A stretch of DNA of 9,898 bases from Polyangiaceae bacterium (GTDB taxonomy: Bacteria > Myxococcota_A > Polyangia > Polyangiales > Polyangiaceae). Each line of letters begins with the position of its first letter. Positions within the stretch are counted from its first letter, which is position 1. The notes beneath the pieces are model-generated. The model saw nothing but the letters and a program-made list of their open reading frames with translations, was not told where the DNA came from and did not search any database. A program made the position numbers and the translations under genes. The stretch covers positions 1-9,898 of the forward strand of contig JAKVCH010000083.1 of the NCBI GenBank assembly GCA_022447485.1, in the 5' to 3' direction. Shown one piece after another: positions 1 through 6,091 of the stretch.

Positions 1-1
1 T

Positions 2-214
2 TCGCTGCTTCACACAGCTATCTGTGTGGTCGTTTTTGGGCTGCTTTGCGGGCTCACTTATGGCGTCTTCGTTGGGGCCGAGAGGCTCGTGCGCCGACTA
101 GGAGAGAGCGCGATTGATGTAATTAGTCGTTTGATGGGTCTGATCTTAGCGGTGATCGGTACTCAGATGCTCTTTGAAGGCCTGAGCGGAGCCTTTCCCC
201 ACCTTTTCCGCTAG
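2..214 (+). CDS. MarC family (UPF0056) integral membrane protein, C-terminal fragment
   Basis: The reading frame is open from the window edge and ends at TAG 212-214, so only the last 70 residues are present and the true start lies upstream. The fragment has a hydrophobic segment (CVVVFGLLCGLTYGVFVGA), a short basic stretch (ERLVRRLGES), then the run 'ISRLMGLILAVIGTQMLFEGL' with one more membrane helix. This last run is the typical C-terminal signature of MarC-family proteins, which are about 200-aa, six-helix inner-membrane proteins. The family was once linked to multiple antibiotic resistance, but that role was not upheld and the substrate is unknown. A GTG at 26 is in frame but would give an implausibly short protein, so it is internal. 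The next gene starts 273 nt downstream and is probably a separate transcript. Confidence 0.8.
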   Translation, partial: SLLHTAICVVVFGLLCGLTYGVFVGAERLVRRLGESAIDVISRLMGLILAVIGTQMLFEGLSGAFPHLFR

Positions 215-270
215 TTGTCACTTTGGTGCTCTCTGGTGGGGGTTCCTTGTTGGAAACTTTGAGTCCAAGA

Positions 271-292
271 CTGGCTGCGTTTTTGCAGCTGG
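271..292 (+). terminator. weak hairpin downstream of the marC-like gene, possible terminator
   Basis: GCTGC (274-278) pairs with GCAGC (285-289) around a GTTTTT loop. The stem extends by two G-U pairs and one C-G pair to 271/292. It lies 57 nt after the stop codon. No T-tract follows, so intrinsic termination is doubtful. It is directly abutted by a second mini-hairpin, GGC-GAA-GCC (291-299). The rest of 215-487 shows no gene and no convincing -35/-10 pair. Confidence 0.25.
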
Positions 293-487
293 CGAAGCCT
301 GCCTGGGAGAATAACGAGGGAGGGGTATTCGGGGGTGAGTTCTTGGTTGTTTAGCTTCTCAGCCCCTTCAGTTTGAATTGCGATTGTCACTCAAGCGGCA
401 AAAGAGTCTGCGCAAACGGACGCTGGCGTTTAGCATTTCTGGTCGCTTGCCGTACTGGCTCAAGGAAAGCAGGAGAAAGAGTGTTCA

Positions 488-1450
488 ATGGTGTCGGAAT
501 CAAAGCTTGATCAAGTCACGGTAATTGGAGCAGGAGTGCTGGGCGGGCAAATCGCTTGGCAGAGTGCTTACAAGGGCAAACGGGTCGTTCTTTACGATCC
601 CTTCGAAGAAAGCCTGGAAAAGAGCAGGGTGGCTCGGCAAACCTATGCTCATATCTATCAAAATGAGCTGGGAGCGAGCGCTCCAGAAATAGAAAAGACG
701 CATGCTCGCTTAGAAGAAACAACTGATTTTCAAGCGGCGATTGCTGAGGCAGATCTAGTGATCGAGGCGGTGCCAGAAGTGCCAGAGATCAAGGTGGAGC
801 TCTACCAAAAGCTCGGAGCTTGCTTGTCGGCGGGTTGCTTGATTGCCACGAATTCTTCTACCTTGCTACCTAGTCAGTTTGCGAAGGATACGGGGAGGCC
901 TGAAAAATTCTGTGCCTTGCACTTTGCAAATATGATTTGGTCTCTCAACCTCGCCGAGATCATGGCTCATGAGAGTACGGCTCCTGAGACTCTGCGTCGC
1001 GTGACGGCTTTTGCTATTGAGATAGGTATGGTGCCAATACCTGTTCAAAAGGAGCAGAGTGGCTATGTTTGTAACTCACTTTTGGTGCCGATTCTCGTGG
1101 CGGCTCAGTCTTTGGTCACGAATGGCGTAGCGGTTCCCGAAGTCGTGGATCGGACTTATATGATCTTCAATCGAGGCTGTTCGATGGGCCCCTGTGGAAT
1201 CATGGACGTCATTGGCTTTACGACGGTGGTAAATGTTTTCCGGTACTGGGGCGAGAAGTCGGGTGATCAACAAATGTTGAAGAATGCCGACTATTTGCAA
1301 AAGCACTTTATCGATCAGGGCAAGTTAGGGCTGCTCTCGGGTGGTGGTTATTATCAATACCCTCACCCAATCTATCAGTCGGCCGATTTCCTGAGCGTTC
1401 CAGATGTTGCTGCTGCGGGCGAGATCGCTGCTCTGATTCATCGGGTCTAG
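488..1450 (+). CDS. 3-hydroxyacyl-CoA (3-hydroxybutyryl-CoA type) dehydrogenase, NAD-dependent
   Basis: This 320-aa protein has the two-domain layout of short-chain 3-hydroxyacyl-CoA dehydrogenases, which interconvert (S)-3-hydroxyacyl-CoA and 3-ketoacyl-CoA using NAD(H) in beta-oxidation or butyrate-type metabolism. The Rossmann domain carries GAGVLG (residues 14-19) and an acidic residue (D37 in LYDP) at the end of the second strand, which favours NAD over NADP. The 'ATNSSTLLPSQFA' loop (120-132) and the His-Glu pair H145 (ALHFAN) and E157 (NLAEIM) match the catalytic dyad, with N196 (CNSLL) in the expected Asn position. The C-terminal helical domain holds 'MGPCGIMDVIG' (233-243) and ends in 'GKLGLLSGGGYYQYPHP', where the family has G-x-GFY-x-Y. 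It resembles the stand-alone subfamily with 'HFAN' in place of the more common 'HFFNP'. ATG 488 is preceded by AGGAG (471-475) at 12 nt, a little long. No acyl-CoA partner gene is adjacent, so substrate length is unknown. Confidence 0.9.
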   Translation: MVSESKLDQVTVIGAGVLGGQIAWQSAYKGKRVVLYDPFEESLEKSRVARQTYAHIYQNELGASAPEIEKTHARLEETTDFQAAIAEADLVIEAVPEVPEIKVELYQKLGACLSAGCLIATNSSTLLPSQFAKDTGRPEKFCALHFANMIWSLNLAEIMAHESTAPETLRRVTAFAIEIGMVPIPVQKEQSGYVCNSLLVPILVAAQSLVTNGVAVPEVVDRTYMIFNRGCSMGPCGIMDVIGFTTVVNVFRYWGEKSGDQQMLKNADYLQKHFIDQGKLGLLSGGGYYQYPHPIYQSADFLSVPDVAAAGEIAALIHRV

Positions 1451-1463
1451 ACGGCAGGCCGGA

Positions 1464-1619
1464 ATGCTCATCAATATCGCTCTTCAGTCGTTTAACTGGA
1501 CGCTAAGTGATGAGCTGATGACGGCAATGATTCCTTGGAGATTCGTCCTGATTGCAAGTGAGTTCGAGGGTGCCAATGTAGGAGATATCTTGCGCTCAAA
1601 GGAGCGCGAACGACGATAG
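1464..1619 (+). CDS. possible small ORF, 51 aa, unknown
   Basis: An ATG-initiated frame begins 13 nt after the stop of the hydroxyacyl-CoA dehydrogenase and runs to TAG at 1617-1619. That is one nucleotide before the TTG (1621) that opens the longest frame of the lipoprotein gene. The peptide begins MLINIALQSFNWTL and ends with the charged tail ILRSKERERR. It contains 'PWRFVLIASEFEGANVGD' and has no recognisable domain, signal peptide or clear membrane helix. The ribosome site is weak (AGG-CCGGA just upstream). The snug fit between two genes suggests translational coupling, but a 52-codon open frame can arise by chance. I do not assign a function. Confidence 0.3.
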   Translation: MLINIALQSFNWTLSDELMTAMIPWRFVLIASEFEGANVGDILRSKERERR

Positions 1620-1635
1620 CTTGCTAATCTACTAC

Positions 1636-4215
1636 ATGCTCTTACGTTCTTCGCTCCTTCTGAGCGTTCCCTTCGCTGCCTTTGCCTGTTCTCAAGCCCC
1701 GAAAGACGCGCCTGGCGGGGGCGCTGCCGGCGGAGAAAACGAAGGCATTACGCGCTCTGAGTCTGAGGAAACAGATTCAGGCTCCCTCGTCGCCAGCGAA
1801 AGTGTAGGGCTACAAGGTATTGATTTGGCAGAGCCCAATGCTGATGAATCAAAAAATAGTCCTCCAAGCAGTAGCGATTACTTAGATCCACCGGTGACCA
1901 CGTGCAGCAGTGCCCAGGAGTGCTGTGATAAGATTGAGGGCTGTCAAAGTGCCGACCAGTTCATTTGTACCGTCGAGGGCCTGTGCGGCGAAATACGCTC
2001 CTCTTGCGCGGCCGCCGTTGATTGTCAGGGGGATTCCCTTTGCTGCACGTACCCCGATTGTTTAACAGAGCCCGGTGATGGCGTATGTTTGCCCGGAAAT
2101 GTGGCTCCCAATACAGAATGTGAAGAGGGGCTCAAGCCAGGGGTTTTTTCTCCGAGCGTTCAGTGCTCTTGGCCGGGAGACGAGGACGTAGCAGTAGCGT
2201 CCTCTTCCGTGCTGGTGATGACAACCCCCTTAGTGGCCAATTTGCCCCATCGCTCTGGGACCGTCGATGAGTTTTCACCGGAGGGTAGTGCTAACGAGAT
2301 CGTGGTGGTCACGACAACAAGTAATTCGAGCACGATAGGAGTGATCCGCATTATCGACGGGGAGAGCTGTGAATTAAAGGAATCGATTGTTCTCGAAGAT
2401 GTGGCCTCCTTTGTTACACCGGCGTTGGCCGATTTAGATGCTGATGGCGATATTGAAATTGTGGCGCGTCTGAGCGGTGGCGGTGTTGTGGCTTACGATT
2501 GGGATGCAGAGACCTCAGCCTACCGGGAGTTTTGGAAGAATACGAACGGCGTACCCGTTTCAGCGGGTTTGCATTGGTCAGGCATTTCGATTCACGACTT
2601 AGACGATCAGGGGGCGCCGGAAGTACTCGTCGATATGGGGGTGTACAGTGGTGAAGACGGCGAGCAGCTGGCGGCAATGAATAGCGCGACCATTTTGGGT
2701 AATGGGATTACTCCGACAGCGGCCGATCTCGACAACGACGGAACCGTTGAGCTTCTAGCTCCAGCGAATGGTACCTGGACGACCAATTTACGGAATTGGT
2801 CTGGCTCCGGCTGGAGTGTGAGTACCCCGGCGCACCATAGCGCGGCCCGGGGCACTCATTTTGCCTACGCCGACTTTGGGACCCAGCCGGATGATCCCAA
2901 TGCAGATTTCAACCCCAATGTGCTTGATGGCATTCCTGAGGTTGTAGCCTCTGGTGGTTACGGTGCGTCAAAGGTTGCGGTCAGCGAAATTAAGTATGGC
3001 AAACTGCTCATGAACCCATCCTCTGGCATTGGTGGAGGCCATCCGAATATCGGTGACTTTGATGGGGATGGCATCCCCGAAATTGGCGTAGCGGGGGGAA
3101 ACCAACTGAAAGTCTTCGACTTTGACTGTGAGAGCGGCTGCAGCGATGAAAAGTGGGTTCGTTGGAAGCAAGATTCTCAAGATGGCACTTCCCGTCAAAC
3201 GAGTGCCACCCTCTTTGACTTTGATGGATATGGAAGCACGGAGGTTGTTTACGCCGACGAGTGCTATCTGCGAGTTTATGACGGCACCGAGGGCACGGTT
3301 CTCTACTCGGCCTACCGGAATAGCGGCACTTGGCTGGAGGGCCCGCTGGTTGCTGATGTCGATCGCGACGACAATACCGAAATTGTTATCAACAATAACG
3401 TCGTCGTGAATTGTGATGATGTAGATCCGATTCATCCAGGCATTCTTTGTGAGACAGACGCCGAGTGTCCCGGGACCTCTACCTGTGCGGATAGCTACTG
3501 TCGCTGCGGTTCCTCAGCTGACTGCCGAGGGGGGGCTACCCTGGCAGATTCTGGTTTGAGTTGTGCTCAGGCTGTTCTTCCGGCAACGAGTGATGCCGGA
3601 AATGTTTGCCGAGCGGCGCATCCAGGAGCCAACGGTCAACAAGTGGGGATTCGTGTTCTCCGCGATCGGCTTGATCGCTGGGCCTCCTCTGGATCGATTT
3701 GGAATCAGCAGAACTTTACCATTACGAATATTGATGATGACGGTAAGGTGCCCAAAACCTCCGAGTGGAAAGCCAATTGGACGGAAGCCGGGTTGAATAA
3801 CTACCGCCAGAATCGCCAGGGGCGTGCGGGAGCCGATGCTCTCCCCGACATTACCGGTGCATTTCGTGTTGATGATGATGTCTGTGTTACGAGTAGTGAC
3901 TCCGATAAGATCTACCTTCAAGCCACGGTTTGTAATCGCGGCGAAAAGGGTGTTGGTTCAGCACTTCCCGCGACCTTTTATGACGGTCCTAAAAGTGCTG
4001 GCAATATTCTTTGTACTTCTTACACAGATGGTCCGGTTCCCATTAATGGCTGTAAATTAGTCTGGTGTGAAGTCGGCAGCGATGCTGCTGGAAAAGAAAT
4101 TACCATTGAAGTCAACGATGACGGCAATGGCGGGCGCACCACGATCGAGTGTCATTCAGATAATAATTCAGACTCCGTGCAAGTCGGCACCTGTAGTGAG
4201 CTAGTTGTTCGATAA
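1636..4215 (+). CDS. FG-GAP/VCBS repeat lipoprotein with two Cys-rich modules
   Basis: This large exported protein of unknown substrate is probably anchored in the outer membrane or exposed on the surface. From ATG 1636 it has 859 aa; an in-frame TTG at 1621 would add MLIYY. The signal sequence MLLRSSLLLSVPFAAFAC ends in a loose lipobox (AFAC, Phe at -2), and a Gly/Ser/Glu-rich linker follows. Numbered from the TTG: Cys-rich module at about 95-182; FG-GAP/beta-propeller-like repeats at about 265-600 with Ca-binding type loops (DLDADGD 271, DLDDQG 326, DLDNDG 369, DFDGDG 479, DFDGYG 533, DVDRDD 579); second Cys-rich module at about 598-663; then 'IWNQQNFTITNIDDDG', a stretch I associate with this class of myxobacterial proteins; and a C-terminal region from about 745 that looks like a CARDB-type adhesion fold. 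Such propellers bind ligands or proteins. Neither start has an ideal ribosome site: AAAGGAG (1598-1604) lies 16 nt from the TTG and 31 nt from the ATG. Confidence 0.85.
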   Translation: MLLRSSLLLSVPFAAFACSQAPKDAPGGGAAGGENEGITRSESEETDSGSLVASESVGLQGIDLAEPNADESKNSPPSSSDYLDPPVTTCSSAQECCDKIEGCQSADQFICTVEGLCGEIRSSCAAAVDCQGDSLCCTYPDCLTEPGDGVCLPGNVAPNTECEEGLKPGVFSPSVQCSWPGDEDVAVASSSVLVMTTPLVANLPHRSGTVDEFSPEGSANEIVVVTTTSNSSTIGVIRIIDGESCELKESIVLEDVASFVTPALADLDADGDIEIVARLSGGGVVAYDWDAETSAYREFWKNTNGVPVSAGLHWSGISIHDLDDQGAPEVLVDMGVYSGEDGEQLAAMNSATILGNGITPTAADLDNDGTVELLAPANGTWTTNLRNWSGSGWSVSTPAHHSAARGTHFAYADFGTQPDDPNADFNPNVLDGIPEVVASGGYGASKVAVSEIKYGKLLMNPSSGIGGGHPNIGDFDGDGIPEIGVAGGNQLKVFDFDCESGCSDEKWVRWKQDSQDGTSRQTSATLFDFDGYGSTEVVYADECYLRVYDGTEGTVLYSAYRNSGTWLEGPLVADVDRDDNTEIVINNNVVVNCDDVDPIHPGILCETDAECPGTSTCADSYCRCGSSADCRGGATLADSGLSCAQAVLPATSDAGNVCRAAHPGANGQQVGIRVLRDRLDRWASSGSIWNQQNFTITNIDDDGKVPKTSEWKANWTEAGLNNYRQNRQGRAGADALPDITGAFRVDDDVCVTSSDSDKIYLQATVCNRGEKGVGSALPATFYDGPKSAGNILCTSYTDGPVPINGCKLVWCEVGSDAAGKEITIEVNDDGNGGRTTIECHSDNNSDSVQVGTCSELVVR

Positions 4216-4244
4216 GCGGTTTTGGGGCAGATGACACCTTCTGG

Positions 4245-4259
4245 AGCGCTTATTGCGCT
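4245..4259 (+). terminator. short hairpin after the FG-GAP lipoprotein gene, possible weak terminator
   Basis: AGCGC (4245-4249) and GCGCT (4255-4259) form a 5-bp stem with a TTATT loop, 29 nt past the TAA. No T-tract follows, so this is at best a weak or Rho-assisted 3' end. Confidence 0.25.
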
Positions 4260-4373
4260 GCGAACCTTAAAGAATGGATGAAGAGGTCGCTTTACTACGA
4301 GTGTGAGGTGGCTCACCCTTACCTTTTTTCTGAAGGAGCGGTGAGTTTCGTAGAGAAAGGGAGCAGCGGCGCA

Positions 4374-4739
4374 ATGGAGACAAACGACAATATTTACCTC
4401 GCACTCAGTGGATTATTCTATTTGGCAATTGGCCTGCTGATGGTCGCTGCTAGCTGGAATATTTATACCAAGGCCGGGCAACCTGGCTGGGCTTCTTTGG
4501 TGCCTTTTTACAATATGATCGTGCTGTTGAAGATTGTTGGGCGCCCCATGTGGTGGATGTTGCTTTTATTCCTACCTCTCGTGAACCTTGTGGCTATCTT
4601 GATTATCTCCATCGATCTGGCCAAAAGCTTTGGGCGCGGGACTGGTTTTGGAATCGGCTTATTCTTTTTCAGCTTCGTCTTCTACCCAGTGCTCGCTTGG
4701 AATCAGGATGAGTACCAAGGGCCAGCCTTACCCAACTAA
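4374..4739 (+). CDS. DUF5684-like small integral membrane protein
   Basis: This predicted inner-membrane protein of 121 aa has no known biochemical function. Starting at METNDNIYLALSG it shows about four hydrophobic segments: LFYLAIGLLMVAASW, then the amphipathic 'KAGQPGWASLVPFYN' followed by MIVLLKIVG, then WWMLLLFLPLVNLVAILII, and GIGLFFFSFVFYPVLAW. The motifs AGQPGWA-LVPFYN, 'GRPMWWMLLLFLPLVN', 'DLAKSFGRGTGFGIGL' and a final 'YQGPA' are those I know from the DUF5684 family. ATG 4374 is chosen because AGGGAG (4358-4363) sits 10 nt upstream. An in-frame ATG at 4278 would add 32 polar residues with no ribosome site and no family counterpart, and GTG 4341 has AAGGAG only 2 nt away. In some homologues the domain sits behind a signal-peptidase-like or zinc-ribbon part; neither is present here. 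Confidence 0.8.
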   Translation: METNDNIYLALSGLFYLAIGLLMVAASWNIYTKAGQPGWASLVPFYNMIVLLKIVGRPMWWMLLLFLPLVNLVAILIISIDLAKSFGRGTGFGIGLFFFSFVFYPVLAWNQDEYQGPALPN

Positions 4740-4745
4740 GTTGGG
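4731..4745. repeat. palindrome spanning the stop codon of the DUF5684 gene
   Basis: CCCAACT-A-AGTTGGG is a perfect inverted repeat with 7-nt arms and a one-base centre. The practical hairpin is a 6-bp stem, CCCAAC/GTTGGG, with a TAA loop. The loop is exactly the stop codon (4737-4739). It lies at the end of two convergent genes but lacks a T-tract on either strand, so it is not a classical intrinsic terminator. The remaining convergent gap (4746-4855) shows no clear gene or terminator. Confidence 0.5.
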
Positions 4746-4855
4746 CGAACCACGCTCCGACTGAGTTGCCCCGGCTTTTACAAGAGCTTCTGGGCACACG
4801 GTTGAGGGCTGGCTTTTTTACGAAAGTCGAGTCATCTCTTTCGGGGGGCTTGTTG

Positions 4856-5260
4856 TTATTCTGCGCGAGGCTTCACAACGACGCTCACTTGGATGTCGTG
4901 TTTCTTGTCCAAAATGACTGTAAAGCTGCCCTCCCCCTCTTCATGAGCGATGACGGCGTAGGTTTCTTTGTTGTCAACAAGGGGAGCATAAGTCTCTTGT
5001 GCAGAGAAGGTTGGGTTCGAAACGCTTTCGAGAGCGACGCTCCATTTTTCTTTGCGTTCGCCGTTCTTCGTGCCTGTGCCTCGTACGGCAATCGTTTGAC
5101 CGACTTCTAATTCGAGGTAGCTATTGTCGATGACCATACCTTCCAATTCAGGAGTGACAGTCGCGAATTCCACACCGTGTTCGGGGCTACAAGCACTTAG
5201 ACAGACTAGAGCGCCTGGGAGGATGAAGACTCGGCTCTTCAATTGGGTCATCAGACTCAT
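4856..5260 (-). CDS. small lipoprotein, unknown function (operon partner 2)
   Basis: This 134-aa exported lipoprotein has a signal peptide with a basic n-region (MTQLKSR), hydrophobic VFILPGALV and a good lipobox LSAC (Cys24). Ser follows the lipidated Cys, which under the E. coli '+2' rule would not retain it in the inner membrane. The mature part of about 110 aa appears all-beta (YLELEVGQTIAVRGTG, then a KWSVALESVSNPTFSA stretch, ending in IQVSVVVKP) and fits one Ig-like domain, but I recognise no specific family. Its ATG overlaps the upstream gene's TGA by four bases (ATGA). A strong ribosome site, GAGGTGA (minus strand, 5265-5271), lies inside the last codons of that gene, so the pair is translationally coupled. 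ATG at residue 4 is an alternative start. The two proteins probably work together. Confidence 0.8.
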   Translation of the reverse strand: MSLMTQLKSRVFILPGALVCLSACSPEHGVEFATVTPELEGMVIDNSYLELEVGQTIAVRGTGTKNGERKEKWSVALESVSNPTFSAQETYAPLVDNKETYAVIAHEEGEGSFTVILDKKHDIQVSVVVKPRAE

Positions 5261-6000
5261 GGAGTCACCTCGATTCGGATTGTGCGTTCGATAGCGCCTG
5301 CCGTCACAACGAGTTCAGTGGAACCTGCACTCTGACCGCTGAGGGTGATATCGACCTTATTTTTTATTGTACTTTCGGTTGGTAAACCGGTCGCTTGGTA
5401 CTCAGAGAGGACCACAATGTCATTATCGTCAATTTGCCAACTGGAGCTGATAGCTCCCCCCAGTAAGCGCTCCTCTTCATCGTAGAGCGTAAAAGTCATA
5501 TCGAGGGAATCACCGACGGATAGTTCAATGCTGTCCACACTTTCTTGATCGAGCCAGATGAAAAGCCCTTTGGGTGTTGCCGCCTCCACGTAGATCAAGT
5601 CGACCACTCGACCATCAGCGGCTGTCCCCACGAAAGACGTACTGACTGGGGCATCGATCTGAAACGCTTCCGTGCCAATCGCGTCCTCGCTTGCAGCGGC
5701 CTCGGTTGTGACCAAGACCTCGCCTTGCTCGTCGGAGAGTGTGCCGGCGTAAGAGAGACCAAAGCGTGAGCCCACGGCCACTGCGCGAGGAAGATCCTTA
5801 TCACTGCCGAGGTCATTTGCAGCGAGAAATGCGTCGATTGCTCCTGATTCAGAGCAAGCCGCATCGCTGGCAATTAAGCAATTGTAGTCGAAGGTGCCAA
5901 CTCCCAGCTCACCACGTATACCATTTCCCGGGGTGGAGCATGCGCTGAGAAGAGTGAGGCCGAAGCCAAGCCAGATATTTTGAGGGCGAAATGATCCCAT
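5257..6000 (-). CDS. lipoprotein with C-terminal bacterial Ig-like (Big2-like) domain (operon partner 1)
   Basis: This 247-aa exported lipoprotein has a short signal peptide MGSFRPQN-IWLGFGLTLLSA and a textbook lipobox LSAC (Cys21) followed by Ser. The mature N-terminus 'GELGVGTFDYNCLIASDAACS' (residues 30-50, two Cys at 41 and 49) resembles a Cys-bearing segment I associate with myxobacterial lipoproteins and may form a disulfide. Two beta-rich parts follow. Residues about 75-150 include 'FGLSYAGTLSDEQGE'. Residues about 155-247 have the Big2 rhythm: SIELSVGDSLDMTFTLYDEEER, WQIDDNDIVVLS, and a final 'SAGSTELVVTAGAIERTIRIEV'. Such domains are structural or adhesive, and no enzyme motif is visible. 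ATG 6000 is the only sensible start because no other start codon precedes the lipobox. No Shine-Dalgarno precedes it; see the promoter entry. Confidence 0.82.
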   Translation of the reverse strand: MGSFRPQNIWLGFGLTLLSACSTPGNGIRGELGVGTFDYNCLIASDAACSESGAIDAFLAANDLGSDKDLPRAVAVGSRFGLSYAGTLSDEQGEVLVTTEAAASEDAIGTEAFQIDAPVSTSFVGTAADGRVVDLIYVEAATPKGLFIWLDQESVDSIELSVGDSLDMTFTLYDEEERLLGGAISSSWQIDDNDIVVLSEYQATGLPTESTIKNKVDITLSGQSAGSTELVVTAGAIERTIRIEVTP

Positions 6001-6005
6001 GCTCG

Positions 6006-6035
6006 AGTCTAGGGTTTGGCTGAATTGAGTGTCAA
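6006..6035 (-). promoter_or_regulatory. sigma70-type promoter for the lipoprotein pair, probably leaderless
   Basis: On the minus strand a perfect -35 box TTGACA (6030-6035) is followed by 18 nt and TAGACT (6006-6011), which matches TATAAT at four of six positions including the key first two and last T. Only five bases (6001-6005) separate this -10 from the ATG, so transcription would start at or within a few bases of the A of the start codon, leaving no room for a Shine-Dalgarno. The boxes lie in the 91-bp gap after the threonine aldolase stop, so the lipoprotein pair has its own promoter. Confidence 0.5.
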
Positions 6036-6091
6036 CCTCTAGCAGGATAAGGGGGTGAGTGCTTCAAAAGCCGAATCAGAGCGAATGACCG

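Noticed and set aside
412..434. Inverted repeat AAACG...CGTTT upstream of the hydroxyacyl-CoA dehydrogenase as an operator
   Set aside because: Short arms with an 8-nt spacer and one bulge are expected by chance, and no regulator or promoter is positioned around it.
2968..3435. 155-aa open frame on the minus strand
   Set aside because: It lies wholly antisense to the FG-GAP lipoprotein gene, whose repeat motifs are clear on the plus strand. The peptide has no recognisable domain and no ribosome site.
3514..3921. 135-aa open frame on the minus strand
   Set aside because: Antisense to the C-terminal part of the FG-GAP lipoprotein; a shadow frame without family features.
4278..4373. N-terminal extension of the DUF5684 protein from ATG 4278
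   Set aside because: No ribosome site, a polar sequence without family counterpart, and a better start with AGGGAG at 4374.
4766..5110. 114-aa open frame on the plus strand
   Set aside because: Mostly antisense to the 134-aa lipoprotein, which has a lipobox, a strong ribosome site and an ATGA overlap with its partner.
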